From Variovorax sp. OAS795 (lineage in GTDB: Bacteria > Pseudomonadota > Gammaproteobacteria > Burkholderiales > Burkholderiaceae_C), in contig NZ_JBEPOH010000001.1 in NCBI RefSeq assembly GCF_040546685.1, positions 1,860,001 to 1,924,000 of the forward strand: a DNA stretch of 64,000 nt. The letters run 5' to 3'. Each line of letters opens with the position of its first letter. Position 1 is the first letter of the stretch. The notes below the pieces were generated by a model, which was not told the origin of the DNA, did not search any database, and saw nothing but the letters and a program-made list of their open reading frames with translations. A program made the translations under genes and the position numbers. Shown one piece after another: positions 27,943 through 38,101 of the stretch.

Positions 27943-29295
27943 ATGCTTGAAACAAACGCATCCGGTGAAAAGCCCGATGCAACCGAGGCAGCCCCGCAGG
28001 CCGATGCCGAGAGCAGTTTTCGGCATACCCCGCCCCTGGGTGACTTGCCTGCAGGCGTGCAACTGGCGCCCGAACCATCGACCCAAGAGCGGCTGGCCGC
28101 GATCAGGACTGCCCAGAATCCCTTGCTCGAAGCTGCGCAGCCGCTGCTGCGCGCGCTGGCAGACATGCCAGCCACACTCGACTATGACGGCATCAAGGTC
28201 TTCCACAACCTGCTGGCGCGCGAGGTCCTGGCCTTCCAATCGCTTGGGAACATTGCGCAGATCAGGAACGAGCATGTGGTGGCGGCGAGCTATTCGCTGT
28301 GCACCGCGCTGGACGAGGCGGCCAACAGCACGCCATGGGGTGGGGGCAAGGGCAGCGAAGCGGGTGTCTGGTCGAACCAGCAGCTGGCGGCGCAGTTCCA
28401 CGGCGATACCAAGGGCGGAGACAAGTTCTTCCTGCTTGTAGGGCGCATTGCGGCCAGCCCGCAGGAGCACACCGATCTGCTGGAGCTCATGTACCAGATT
28501 CTCGGCCTGGGTTTCGAGGGCCGCTACAGCACGGCTAAAGACGGGCGCCGCCAACTCGAAACCATCCGGCATCGCCTTCTCGCCTTGCTGGCATCCGCGC
28601 GTGGCGAAGTGCCCACCGACCTGTCACCCCATTGGAAGGGTGCCGGAGCAGAAAAATCCAGTCTGCTGCGCAGTCTCCCGGTATGGGTGACCGCCTCGGT
28701 TCTGGCGCTTGTGCTCGTGGGGCTTTTCGCCTGGTACAAATACCAGCTGCTCAGCGCCAGTGCCGATGTGGAGCAGCGTATTGCCGCCATCGGGCGCCTG
28801 CGCGCGCCACCATCGCCCGCCGCCAAGCCACTGCGCCTCAAGGAACTCCTGAGCGCAGAGATCGCCCGCGGTACCGTGAGGGTGGAGGAAGACGATCACC
28901 AGAGCGCCGTGACCTTCAAGGGCGACGATATGTTCGTGCCCGGCCAAGCCCGACTCAATCCGAAGATCCTGCCCGTGCTCGCCAAGGTGGCGGACGAGAT
29001 CAATCAGGTCACCGGCACGGTGCGGATCACGGGGCATTCCGACAACCAGCCCATCAAGACCCGCGAGTTTCCGAACAACCAGGTTCTGAGCGAGAAGCGG
29101 GCGGCCGCAGCGGCGCAGATTCTGCAAGACAAGGGCGTGGCAGCCTCGCGCATGAAGGTCGAGGGGCGCGGCGACACCGCACCGTTGGACGACGGCAAGA
29201 CGGCCGCCGCACGTGCGCGCAATCGCCGCGTGGATATCGTCGTCACGCAAGGCGGCGTTACTTCCGCGCCAGCCGCGCATGCCGCCGGCCGCTGA
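27943..29295 (+). CDS. tssL: Type VI secretion membrane protein TssL with C-terminal OmpA domain
   Basis: A 450-residue inner-membrane component. The cytoplasmic DotU domain spans about residues 50-220 (NPLLEAAQPLLRAL, LCTALDEAANSTPWG, GRYSTAKDGRRQLE). One membrane helix follows (LPVWVTASVLALVLVGLFAW, about 246-265). A periplasmic OmpA-like peptidoglycan-binding domain ends the protein (TGHSDNQPIKT, NQVLSEKRAAAAAQIL). The long form anchors the complex to the cell wall by itself. Upstream is a 33-base pyrimidine-rich tract and only a weak ribosome binding site. Confidence 0.94.
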   Translation: MLETNASGEKPDATEAAPQADAESSFRHTPPLGDLPAGVQLAPEPSTQERLAAIRTAQNPLLEAAQPLLRALADMPATLDYDGIKVFHNLLAREVLAFQSLGNIAQIRNEHVVAASYSLCTALDEAANSTPWGGGKGSEAGVWSNQQLAAQFHGDTKGGDKFFLLVGRIAASPQEHTDLLELMYQILGLGFEGRYSTAKDGRRQLETIRHRLLALLASARGEVPTDLSPHWKGAGAEKSSLLRSLPVWVTASVLALVLVGLFAWYKYQLLSASADVEQRIAAIGRLRAPPSPAAKPLRLKELLSAEIARGTVRVEEDDHQSAVTFKGDDMFVPGQARLNPKILPVLAKVADEINQVTGTVRITGHSDNQPIKTREFPNNQVLSEKRAAAAAQILQDKGVAASRMKVEGRGDTAPLDDGKTAAARARNRRVDIVVTQGGVTSAPAAHAAGR

Positions 29296-29317
29296 GTGCG
29301 GCAGTTCAGGAAATTTC

Positions 29318-32300
29318 ATGCAATACCTCAAAGAGTTCTTGGCCTTTGTTTTCTCGCGGCAGATGCTGGTCTTTCTCGCGGTCGCCTTGCTGTGCCTCGT
29401 GATCTGGTTCGTGGGGCCGCTGCTTGGCGTGAACGGCCTGCGGCCGCTGGCATCCGTCAGCGTGCGGGTGACATTCATCGTGCTGCTGCTGGCATTGAGC
29501 GTGTTGTGGCTCCTGTCGTGGCGTCTCACCCCGGTGGCCTTGGCCGCGGCATGCCTGCTTGTGTGGCATGCCGGCCCGCTGCTGGCGGTGGGCGCGGCCA
29601 GGCCGCTTGCACCGGCGTGGATCCGTGCTGCGGTCATCGCGACGCTGGTGCTGGCGTACACGGCGTACTGGCTCTATCGGCTGCTCAAGGCCATGCAAGA
29701 AAACCAGAACTTTCTGGACAAGTATCTGAGCTTCGGCAAGGACCCCGCCAAGGAAGAGCCGGCCCGGGCGCAACTCAAGACAGTCGCAGCGGCCGTCGAC
29801 CGCGCACTCGAGCAACTGAAGAGCCTGCGTGCCCGCGGCGGACTGGGTCGCCTGTTCGAGGGCAAGCGCTACTTGTACGAACTGCCCTGGTACATGATCG
29901 TCGGCACTTCCGAAGCGGGCAAGACGACGGCAGTGCGAAACTCCGGCCTGCAATTTCCCGTGGCCCGCAAGATGGGCAATGCGCCGCGCAGCACGACCCT
30001 TGGCGCAGAGGACGGAACCGTTCATTGTGACTGGTGGTTCACCAACGACGCGGTGTTGATCGACACCGCTGGCCGCTACGTCGCGCAGGAAAAAAATTCC
30101 GCCGCTGACCCTGCCGAATGGACCGGCTTCCTCGGCTTGCTCCGCAAGCACCGCGCCCGCACACCCGTCAACGGTGTCATCGTTGCGATCAGCGCGGAAG
30201 AACTGTTGACCATGGACCCGGCTGCACGCACCGCGCATGCCGGCATGGTCCGCGACAGGCTGGCCGAGTTGCGGGAGGAACTTGGCATTCGCTTCCCGGT
30301 TTACGTGGTGGTCACCAAGATGGACCTGCTGCGCGGCTTCGGCGAATATTTCAGTTCACTCACGAGCGAGGGGCGGACCCAGGTCTGGGGGTTCACCCTG
30401 CCGTCGGATGGAATGAAGAGCGGCCGCGAGGCCGACATCGCGGCGAATCGCGAAACGCTGCGTGTACGAGTGGGAACCGAACTCGCGCTGCTCAAGCATC
30501 GGCTTGCCGCCGGTTTGCGTGCGCGCCTGTGCGAAGAGTTCGACGTCGATCGCCGGCGCAGGCTTTTCGCATTGCCCCAGGAGCTTGCCGGCTTGGCGAC
30601 GCCATTGGAACAAGTGCTCGACGAGGTGTTTCTCGATTCGCGTTTCGACGACACCCAACGGCACAACACCCTTCGCGGTGTGTATTTCACCAGCGGTGCC
30701 CAGGCCGATGTCGATCTGCCGGCCAACCTAGACACGCTGGTGCAGCGCTTGTGGCGCAGCCTGTGCATTTCGCAGCCCGGCGGCGCGCCCGACCGTAGTG
30801 CCAGGAACACGGACGCGGTCCGAGGCTCCCCGGCATCGGTTCCCAGCGAATTGGCGCAGCAGCCCAAGGGGCGCGCGCCTTCCGAGGTCGCGGCCGATGC
30901 TGAGCAGCCCATAGTTTCGGTGGCAAAAGCCCAAGTCGCTGCCATAGAGGGAGTCGACACGTCGCCGAACCGCGGTCAGCAAGGCTTCTTCATTCAGGAC
31001 TTGCTGACCAAGGTCATCATTCCGGAGGCGCATCTGGTCCGGCCCAATCTGCGCTGGATACACCGCAATCGCCTGTTGTTGCTGCTGGGGCATTCGTTGG
31101 CGGTGGTGGTCTTCGTATGGCTGGCTTTTGCGCTGGTACTGAGCTTTGACAACAACCGGCAATACCTTGCCACCGTGGGCCAGCGCGCCGAGGCTTTGAC
31201 TGCGCAGGTGCGCGGCTTGTTCGTCAACTTCAAGCCCACGGGCGTACCCGATGTGCTCAATGGTGCGCGCGAGTTGCCGGGCTATGCGGGGCTGGACATC
31301 GACAACCCGCCAGTGAGCTTTCGGTACGGGCTCTACACCGCGCCGCCTATCCTGAATGCCTCCGCCGAAACCTATGCGCAATTGCAGGAGCACATGCTGC
31401 TGCCGCCCATCCTGCAACGCATGGAGGCGGTGCTGACCCAAAGCCTGCAAGCGCGCGATGCCAAAACATCCTACGAGACTTTGCGGGCCTACAAGCTCCT
31501 GCACGACAAGGAACGCTACATGAAGGACGGTGGCGCCCGCGATGTACGCAACTGGGTGTTCAAGGACTGGGAGACGGCCGACAGCGCCGCGGTGTTCGGC
31601 GGCCGTGCCTCCATGGTGGGCCACGTGGAGGCACTGTTTTCAGGCGCAAGGCCAGTGCAATCCGCGTCGCTACCCAAAGAGGCTCTGGTGCGCGATGCGC
31701 AGCATTTCCTCAATAGCAATACCTCGACCCAGCGTGTCTACGAGCGCGCCAAGACAGCCATGCTGCCCGAGGCGCCGCAGGAGTTCACCCTGGTGCGTGC
31801 GGTCGGCCCGCAAGTGGGCACGGTCTTCTCCCGCGTTGACGGATTGCCGTTGGAAAAAGGCGTGCCGGGCTTGTTCACCTATGAGGGCTACCACGATCTT
31901 TTCAACAAACGACTGCCCGAATTCGTGAACAGCGCACTCGAAGACGATGCCTGGGTCATGGGACGCGGTGGTCGCTTGGGAGGCGTCGATCAAAAAAAAA
32001 CGCTGCTGGATGACGCGGCGCGCAAGCTTCAAAGCGATCCATTGCTTGAGGACATCCGTCGTCAGTACCTGACCGAGTATGCGCAGCAATGGGAAAGCTT
32101 TCTTGATTCGGTGCGCACGGTGGGCGGGGCGGACACAACCGGCGCCAGCCTTGGGTTCGACCTGAACGTGCTTCGCCAGCTCGCCGCGCCAGACTCGCCT
32201 CTGGCGCGCCTGGCGCGTGCAGCGGCGCGGGAGACCACGCTGTCGCGACCTTTGGTCACGCGCTCGCAACAGGACAAGAGCTTTCTGGACAAGGCGACGG

Positions 32301-33508
32301 ACGAGCTGAACAATCAGACCGCCGCGATCGGCAAGAACTTCGGCATCCGTCCCGAAGAACGTCTTGAAAGGCAGATTGTCGACAACCGCTTCGCCGCCTT
32401 GCGTGAAGTCGTCACGGGGCAGCCCGACATCGCACTGGGGAGTGCAGGCGCAGCGGGCGCCAAGCCCGGTCTGGAAGCCATATCGGGGCTGCTCAACGAG
32501 TTCTATACCCTGTTAGTGGTCGCTGATACGGCCCTTCAGGCCGGAAGTCTTCCGCCGGGCGGCGCCGAGGTCGGCGCCAAGCTCAAACTGGAGGCAGGCA
32601 AGTTGCCGGCGCCTTTTCGCGAGGTGTTGAGTGCACTGGCCGCCAGCGGCGGCGACAAGGTCGGTCAGGGCTCGACCGATATTCTGCGCAAGCAGGCGCA
32701 ACTGCAGCTGGACCGCATCATGGGCCTGATGGCCATGCAGGTGAGTGAGCCGTGCAAGCGGGGTCTCGAGGGCAGGTATCCGCTGGCAGCAGTCGCCCAG
32801 GATGCCTCGGTGGAAGACTTCACCTTGGTGTTCGCGGTGGGCGGGGCGGCGGATGAGTTTTTCACCAGGTACCTCATGCCCTTTGTCGACACGAGCGTTC
32901 GCCCCTGGCGCTACAAGAGCCCCGACTCTGCCAGTGCCATGGTTGGCGCCGAGAGTGTCGCGCTGGGCGTCGCACCGGCGCCCGCAACCACCGGTCCCAC
33001 CCTGCTGGGCGAGTTGCTCAAGTTGTTGACGCAGAACGGACCCAATCTCGAGGCGTTCTACAGGGCGCGCCAGATCCGCGATTTGTTCTTTCGCGAGGCG
33101 GGCGGCAAGAAGCTCGCGTGGAAGATGGAAATGAGAGTGCTCGACCTCGATCCGACCATCAACGAGTTGATGATCGACATCGATGGCCAGGGACAGCGCT
33201 ACATCCACGGCCCGGTGCAGCCGATCACCGTCAACTGGCCGGGCCCCCGCGGCGGCTCGATGGCCGAACTCGGTGCCATACCGCGCATTTCGAGTGCCAC
33301 CTCCAGCGTGACCGCGGTCGGGCCCTGGGCGCTGTTCCGCATGTTCGACAAAGGTCGTGCGATAGATACCGCCACACCGGGGCGGCAGACCATCGAATAC
33401 AGCTTCGATGGGCGCAAGGCGCTTGTCGACATCAGTTCCGGCACTCAACCGAACCCCCTCAATAGCGATCTGCTGAGGGGATTTCGCTGCCCGGGCCGGG
33501 CTGGTTGA
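29318..33508 (+). CDS. tssM: Type VI secretion membrane protein TssM (IcmF)
   Basis: A 1396-residue inner-membrane protein, longer than most TssM. Several N-terminal hydrophobic segments (about residues 10-130) precede an NTPase-like domain with Walker A GTSEAGKTT near 206 and the segment DTAGRYV. A further membrane helix lies near residue 590 (LAVVVFVWLAFALVLSF). The large periplasmic part ends in a TssJ-binding beta domain (VNWPGPRGG, PWALFRMF). The ATG at 29318 is chosen because MQYLKEFLAFVFSRQMLVF is a natural start. A poorly conserved, Ala/Ser-rich linker lies around residues 490-555. Confidence 0.94.
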   Translation: MQYLKEFLAFVFSRQMLVFLAVALLCLVIWFVGPLLGVNGLRPLASVSVRVTFIVLLLALSVLWLLSWRLTPVALAAACLLVWHAGPLLAVGAARPLAPAWIRAAVIATLVLAYTAYWLYRLLKAMQENQNFLDKYLSFGKDPAKEEPARAQLKTVAAAVDRALEQLKSLRARGGLGRLFEGKRYLYELPWYMIVGTSEAGKTTAVRNSGLQFPVARKMGNAPRSTTLGAEDGTVHCDWWFTNDAVLIDTAGRYVAQEKNSAADPAEWTGFLGLLRKHRARTPVNGVIVAISAEELLTMDPAARTAHAGMVRDRLAELREELGIRFPVYVVVTKMDLLRGFGEYFSSLTSEGRTQVWGFTLPSDGMKSGREADIAANRETLRVRVGTELALLKHRLAAGLRARLCEEFDVDRRRRLFALPQELAGLATPLEQVLDEVFLDSRFDDTQRHNTLRGVYFTSGAQADVDLPANLDTLVQRLWRSLCISQPGGAPDRSARNTDAVRGSPASVPSELAQQPKGRAPSEVAADAEQPIVSVAKAQVAAIEGVDTSPNRGQQGFFIQDLLTKVIIPEAHLVRPNLRWIHRNRLLLLLGHSLAVVVFVWLAFALVLSFDNNRQYLATVGQRAEALTAQVRGLFVNFKPTGVPDVLNGARELPGYAGLDIDNPPVSFRYGLYTAPPILNASAETYAQLQEHMLLPPILQRMEAVLTQSLQARDAKTSYETLRAYKLLHDKERYMKDGGARDVRNWVFKDWETADSAAVFGGRASMVGHVEALFSGARPVQSASLPKEALVRDAQHFLNSNTSTQRVYERAKTAMLPEAPQEFTLVRAVGPQVGTVFSRVDGLPLEKGVPGLFTYEGYHDLFNKRLPEFVNSALEDDAWVMGRGGRLGGVDQKKTLLDDAARKLQSDPLLEDIRRQYLTEYAQQWESFLDSVRTVGGADTTGASLGFDLNVLRQLAAPDSPLARLARAAARETTLSRPLVTRSQQDKSFLDKATDELNNQTAAIGKNFGIRPEERLERQIVDNRFAALREVVTGQPDIALGSAGAAGAKPGLEAISGLLNEFYTLLVVADTALQAGSLPPGGAEVGAKLKLEAGKLPAPFREVLSALAASGGDKVGQGSTDILRKQAQLQLDRIMGLMAMQVSEPCKRGLEGRYPLAAVAQDASVEDFTLVFAVGGAADEFFTRYLMPFVDTSVRPWRYKSPDSASAMVGAESVALGVAPAPATTGPTLLGELLKLLTQNGPNLEAFYRARQIRDLFFREAGGKKLAWKMEMRVLDLDPTINELMIDIDGQGQRYIHGPVQPITVNWPGPRGGSMAELGAIPRISSATSSVTAVGPWALFRMFDKGRAIDTATPGRQTIEYSFDGRKALVDISSGTQPNPLNSDLLRGFRCPGRAG

Positions 33509-33607
33509 TTGGCTTTTGCATGCTCGTCAATTCATCGCTCAGCAGGATACCGACGGTGGTTTCATCCACGCGGCCAGCGGGTTGCAGACATTGTGGGGTA
33601 GCTCGCC

Positions 33608-34717
33608 GTGACGCCTGAAGATTCTTCAACTGGCGCACGCCATCGCGCCAATGGCATGGTGCCGCTGCAGCTGCGGCTGGTCCGCAGTCATGGCAATGCA
33701 CGGGACGGGGTCCTTCAGCTCGCCGCGGGCGGTGTGGGCATGGCCGATGCTCTCGAACTCGGCGGCGAGCGGCTGAATGACATGCAATGGCGCGCCGTCA
33801 ACCTCTGCCGCATCGCTTGGCAAGGCCTCGGCAACAGCTGGCAACTCTCGAATGGCAGCCGAACGCTCGTTTGCGCGCTGAACGGCGCCCGGGTCATGCC
33901 CCATGGCCCTGTGAACATCGCGCCTGGTGACGTCTTGGAGTTGGGACTTCTCCGATTCGTAGTTGAAGCGGCCGAAGAAAGTGAGTTCGCCGGCAGGGAG
34001 CGTCGAGATGCACCCCACCACAGTGGCTCCCTCGCCGACCCTCCGGACCGACTGCCGTTTCAGCCGAGCGGCAGCGCGGGCGACGATGCCTTCTTCGATC
34101 TGCGTGACCTGGTTCCTCGGACCGATCTTGAAGAGCAGCTGTTGAGTACGCAGGAAGACCCTTTCGCCATACTCGATATCGATGGCGCCGGGGCCCGGCC
34201 TCCGACCGAGATCCTGTCGGGGCTGTTGGAAGAGGCGCCTGCGCTTCCGATTCCGCGTGTGCATGCAGGTTGGGGGAGGATCGCTCGCCATCCGAAGCAC
34301 TCCGACGCGGCGTTGTTCGACGAGCTGCACGACGAGTTCGAACGCGTCGTACGTGATCCGACACAACTTGCCGGGCGGACCGACTGGGAAGGGTTTCTGG
34401 CGCCCGGCGGAGAACGGACTGCAGACGGGGAGGAGTCGAGCCGGAAGGCGGGAAGCCTCTGCCGGTTGCTGCAGGGCATCTTGCCGATGGGCGAAGACAT
34501 CGACCAGGTGATCGATGATTTCGATCCGCTTGGCAGGTCGAATCTGCTCGACGTCGATGAACCCGGCGACGTGCTGCGCTTGTTCGCGCCCGAAGTTGCC
34601 CGCAATACCAGGGTCTCCGTCCCCAGCTTGACGCGGCGCGAACACCATGAGCTTTCACCCGACAGTCACGTCCAGATGGGCGGGGCCTATTCCAGGGACG
34701 AGGACGTATCACGATGA
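33608..34717 (+). CDS. Type VI secretion-associated FHA-like protein (TagH-like, degenerate)
   Basis: A 369-residue cytoplasmic protein. The first 120 residues look like a worn FHA domain (SWQLSNGSRTLVCALNGAR, GDVLELGLLRFVV) without the usual GR and SxxH phosphothreonine-binding residues. The rest is acidic and low in recognisable motifs, with DPFAILD and DDFDPLGRSNLLDVD. The GTG at 33608 is the longest start; ATG at 33656 (MVPLQLRLV) is an alternative. The next gene overlaps by four bases. FHA proteins relay PpkA/PppA threonine phosphorylation in some T6SS, but no such kinase or phosphatase is present here. Confidence 0.6.
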   Translation: MTPEDSSTGARHRANGMVPLQLRLVRSHGNARDGVLQLAAGGVGMADALELGGERLNDMQWRAVNLCRIAWQGLGNSWQLSNGSRTLVCALNGARVMPHGPVNIAPGDVLELGLLRFVVEAAEESEFAGRERRDAPHHSGSLADPPDRLPFQPSGSAGDDAFFDLRDLVPRTDLEEQLLSTQEDPFAILDIDGAGARPPTEILSGLLEEAPALPIPRVHAGWGRIARHPKHSDAALFDELHDEFERVVRDPTQLAGRTDWEGFLAPGGERTADGEESSRKAGSLCRLLQGILPMGEDIDQVIDDFDPLGRSNLLDVDEPGDVLRLFAPEVARNTRVSVPSLTRREHHELSPDSHVQMGGAYSRDEDVSR

Positions 34718-35592
34718 GCTCACCCGGAACACCCACTGGCCCAGGGCTCCCTCCAAGCACCGGCCAATCCTTTCGAGACTGGGCCCATGCCAGGCCGTTG
34801 AGCGAGGCACTGGCGCGCAGCGAAGCCACAGTGCGAGCAGAGCCGCAGAAGGCATCGGCGCGCTGGCTGCTGTTCGAACTGCTGTGCATCCTCGGCCAAT
34901 GGGAGCGCGCTCTCAAGCAATTGCAGACATGGGCCGAGCTCTCCAAGGACAACGACGGAACGGCGCATGTGATGCGCGGTTTGATCCGCGGCGAGCACCA
35001 GCGCATTGAAGTGTTCGCAGGTCGTGCTGATCCCGCGACCGTCACGGCCGACTCGATGCAGGCATCTTCATGGATTTCGGGTTTGAGCGAAGCATTGAAA
35101 TTGGGCAGTGCGAGCGGGCCAGGCGCAGTGGAGTCCCTCGAAGCGAGCGATCTGGCGCGCGAAGCAGCGCTTGCGCAAGCGCCGGACACGCCCGGCAGGT
35201 GCGGACCGCAGACCTTCGCATGGATCACCGATTCCGACTCGCGCCTCGGCCCCGTGTGCGAGGTCTTCCTGATCGGTGCCTACCGGTGGCTGGCGCTTGC
35301 CGATCTGGCGAGCGTGACCAAGGCGGCGCCGGCCGGGCTGCTCGACCTGGTCTGGGCGCAGGTTGATCTGGTGCTTCGCGACGGCACGGCTCTCAAGGGC
35401 TACATGCCAGTGCGCTACCCCGTGCATGTGGGCGATCGCGATGCCCTGCTGATGGCACGCGAAACGGTCTGGACCGACGTCGGCCGTACGGGTGTGACGG
35501 CGCGTGGTCAGAAGATGTGGACGACCGACAGCGGCGACATTGCGTTGCTCGATGTGCGCCACTGCGAGTTCCAGCCCCATGTCGCAGGCTGA
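34714..35592 (+). CDS. tagJ: Type VI secretion accessory protein TagJ (ImpE family)
   Basis: A 292-residue protein. The N-terminal tetratricopeptide-like helices (ARWLLFELLCILGQWERALKQL) and the C-terminal ImpE strands (PVRYPVH, WTTDSGDIALLDVRHCEF) are typical. TagJ binds the TssB sheath subunit and modulates ClpV recognition. It overlaps the FHA-like gene (ATGA) and its 3' end overlaps tssE by 14 bases, so the block is translationally coupled. Confidence 0.88.
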   Translation: MSSPGTPTGPGLPPSTGQSFRDWAHARPLSEALARSEATVRAEPQKASARWLLFELLCILGQWERALKQLQTWAELSKDNDGTAHVMRGLIRGEHQRIEVFAGRADPATVTADSMQASSWISGLSEALKLGSASGPGAVESLEASDLAREAALAQAPDTPGRCGPQTFAWITDSDSRLGPVCEVFLIGAYRWLALADLASVTKAAPAGLLDLVWAQVDLVLRDGTALKGYMPVRYPVHVGDRDALLMARETVWTDVGRTGVTARGQKMWTTDSGDIALLDVRHCEFQPHVAG

Positions 35593-36187
35593 AGCAATCG
35601 ATTCCGGCGCAGCACCGCATGGCGTCTACGCCGGCATCCGGTCGCCCCGGCCGGTGGACGAGAACGTGCAACGCGCCAATGCGCAACTGATGCCAACGCT
35701 ATTCGACCGCCTTCTGGACGAGGCGCCTGGCCGCGCCAACGAGGCGCCGTCCGAATACACCGTTTCGCCTTCGCAATTGCGCGACATCATCCAGCGCGAT
35801 CTGGCTTTTCTGCTGAACACCACCAACGCTGAAGACCTGATCGACCGCGAGCGGTATCCCGAGGCCGCTTCATCGACCGTGAATTTTGGCGTGAAGCCGC
35901 TGGCGGGCAGCTACCTGTCGGAGCGCAAGTGGGCGGACATCGAACGCATCATTCGCCGCGCCATCACAGACTATGAGCCGCGCCTGCTGCCCGACACCGT
36001 CACCGTGCGGCCGCTGATGAGGGAGAGCGCGAGCGATGAGTACAACGTCTTGCTGTTCGAGATCCGAGCCATGATCAATCTAAGGCCTTATCCGCTGGAG
36101 CTTACGGTGCAAAGCTCGGTCGATCTGGAGACCAACCGCATGAACATCACCCGCATGTCGCGGGGGCCGACCCGCGCGCTGCGCTGA
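35579..36187 (+). CDS. tssE: Type VI secretion baseplate protein TssE (gp25-like)
   Basis: A 202-residue baseplate wedge protein. The gp25/GPW domain is clear: RDIIQRDLAFLLNTTNAED, TVNFGVKPLAG and the C-terminal EIRAMINLRPYPLELTVQSS. The ATG at 35579, which lies inside tagJ, gives MSQAEAIDSG; an upstream extension in frame is unlikely. The N-terminal 50 residues are less conserved. TssE initiates sheath polymerisation. Confidence 0.92.
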   Translation: MSQAEAIDSGAAPHGVYAGIRSPRPVDENVQRANAQLMPTLFDRLLDEAPGRANEAPSEYTVSPSQLRDIIQRDLAFLLNTTNAEDLIDRERYPEAASSTVNFGVKPLAGSYLSERKWADIERIIRRAITDYEPRLLPDTVTVRPLMRESASDEYNVLLFEIRAMINLRPYPLELTVQSSVDLETNRMNITRMSRGPTRALR

Positions 36188-36220
36188 CCCACCGCGCCGC
36201 ACGTCTCAAAAAGGCTTTCC

Positions 36221-38101
36221 ATGGATCCTCAACTTCTCGCCTACTACAACAAAGAGCTGGTCTACATGCGCGAAATGGCGGGCGAGTTTGCCGCCTCGCA
36301 TCCCAAGATCGCGCGCCGGCTGGGCATGCGCGGTATCGAGGTCGACGATCCTTACGTAGAGCGGCTGATCGAATCGTTCAGCTTTCTTTCTGCACGCATG
36401 CAGATCAAGCTCGATGCCGAGTTCCCGCGCTTCACGCAGCGCCTGCTCGAGGTGCTGTACCCAAACTACCTGAGCCCGACGCCATCGATGGCGGTGGCGC
36501 AATTGAACCCGAGCGTGAAGGAGGGCGATTTCACGCGCGGTTTCGTGGTCCCGCGCGACACGGCCTTTCATGCGCGAGTGCCGGCCGGCGAGCAGACGCC
36601 TTGCGAGTTCCGCTCGAGCCAGGACGTCATGATGTGGCCGATCGAAATCGTCGACGCCAGGCTGACGGGTGCGCCGCCAGACATTCCTGCGCTCGAACGT
36701 TACGTGCCGCCGCACGTGCAGGTCACGGGCGCACTGCGCTTGCGGCTGCGTACCATGGGCGAGCTGAACTTCAGCGCGTTGGTGGGGCTCGACCGCGTGC
36801 CGGTGTACCTGCAAGGCAATGAGCAGGTGGCCTCCCACCTGTTCGAGCTGCTGCACACCTCCGCGGTTGCCACCTTCACAGGCGAGCCGGGCAACCTGAT
36901 GCATCGGCCACACGTGGTGACCGAGGGCGCGCTGGTGCACGAGGGGCTGGCGCCCGGGCAGGGCCTGCTGCCGCTGGAGTGGAACACCTTCCATGGTCAC
37001 AACCTGCTGCACGAGTACTTTGCCTGCCCCGAACGCTTCTATTTCTTCACGCTGACGCAACTGGCAGCCGGCCTGTCGCGCGTGGCCGGCAAGGAGGCCG
37101 AGATTCTGATTCTGTTGACCAAGCCGCCTGGTCCGCTTGGCGGCCTGGTCGACGTCGGGCAGTTTGCGTTGTTCTGCACGCCGGTCGTCAACCTTTTCGA
37201 GCGCCGCACCGATCGCATCGAACTCGACACCGCACAGCCGGAGTTCCACATGGTGCCCGACCGCTCGCGCCCGCTCGACTTCGAGGTGTATGCGGTCAAA
37301 GCCCTGTCGGGGCAACAGTCGCAGACCACCGCCGCCATGGAGTTTCGCCCGCTCTATCAGACGCTCAACGAAGACGAAGGCAACTACGGCCGCTACTTCT
37401 CGGTGCGCCGCGAGCCACGCCTGGCCTCCGACACCGCACGCAAATATGGGACACGGACGCCTTACATCGGGACCGAGGTGTTCGTCTCGCTGGTAGACCA
37501 GAACGAGGCGCCCTATGCCGACACCATCCGCTATCTGTCGGTGAAAGCGCTTCTGACGAATCGCGATCTGCCTTGCTTGGTGCCGCGCAATGGCAAGACC
37601 GATCTGGCCGTAGCCGATTCGATCCCCGTTTCCGGTGTCGGCCTGATCCGTCCGCCGAGCACGCCAAAGTCGCCCTTCGCGCAACGTGAAATCGCCTGGC
37701 GCCTGATTCGCCAGCTCGGCTTCAACCACCTGCCACTGGCCGACATGCCGCATCGTCCGGGCGCGCAGGCACTGCGCGACATGCTGCGTCTGTTCGTCAC
37801 CACCGACAACGACGTGCAATTGCGGCAGATCGAGAGCCTGGTGGGCTCGCGCATCACGCCTGCCACGCGGCGCCTGCCTGGCGCGGGTCCGCTGATCTAC
37901 GGCCGCGGTGTGCAATGCACGCTGAGCGTGGACGAAGAAGGCTTCTCCGGTACCAGTCCCTACCTGTTCGGCCTGGTGCTGGAGCACTACCTCGCCCGGC
38001 ACGTGAGCATCAACGTCTTTACCCAGACTGTGCTGGAGTCCATGCAGCGGGGCACCGTGGCGCGCTGGCCGGTGCGCATGGGTGGCCGGGGAATTGCCTG
38101 A
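36221..38101 (+). CDS. tssF: Type VI secretion baseplate protein TssF
   Basis: A 626-residue baseplate wedge protein. The start MDPQLLAYYNKELVYMREMAGEFA and following HPKIARRLGM are diagnostic. RLIESFSFLSARMQIKLD and the C-terminal FGLVLEHYLARHVSINVF are also typical. It forms the TssE-TssF2-TssG wedge. It overlaps tssG by one base. Confidence 0.96.
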   Translation: MDPQLLAYYNKELVYMREMAGEFAASHPKIARRLGMRGIEVDDPYVERLIESFSFLSARMQIKLDAEFPRFTQRLLEVLYPNYLSPTPSMAVAQLNPSVKEGDFTRGFVVPRDTAFHARVPAGEQTPCEFRSSQDVMMWPIEIVDARLTGAPPDIPALERYVPPHVQVTGALRLRLRTMGELNFSALVGLDRVPVYLQGNEQVASHLFELLHTSAVATFTGEPGNLMHRPHVVTEGALVHEGLAPGQGLLPLEWNTFHGHNLLHEYFACPERFYFFTLTQLAAGLSRVAGKEAEILILLTKPPGPLGGLVDVGQFALFCTPVVNLFERRTDRIELDTAQPEFHMVPDRSRPLDFEVYAVKALSGQQSQTTAAMEFRPLYQTLNEDEGNYGRYFSVRREPRLASDTARKYGTRTPYIGTEVFVSLVDQNEAPYADTIRYLSVKALLTNRDLPCLVPRNGKTDLAVADSIPVSGVGLIRPPSTPKSPFAQREIAWRLIRQLGFNHLPLADMPHRPGAQALRDMLRLFVTTDNDVQLRQIESLVGSRITPATRRLPGAGPLIYGRGVQCTLSVDEEGFSGTSPYLFGLVLEHYLARHVSINVFTQTVLESMQRGTVARWPVRMGGRGIA

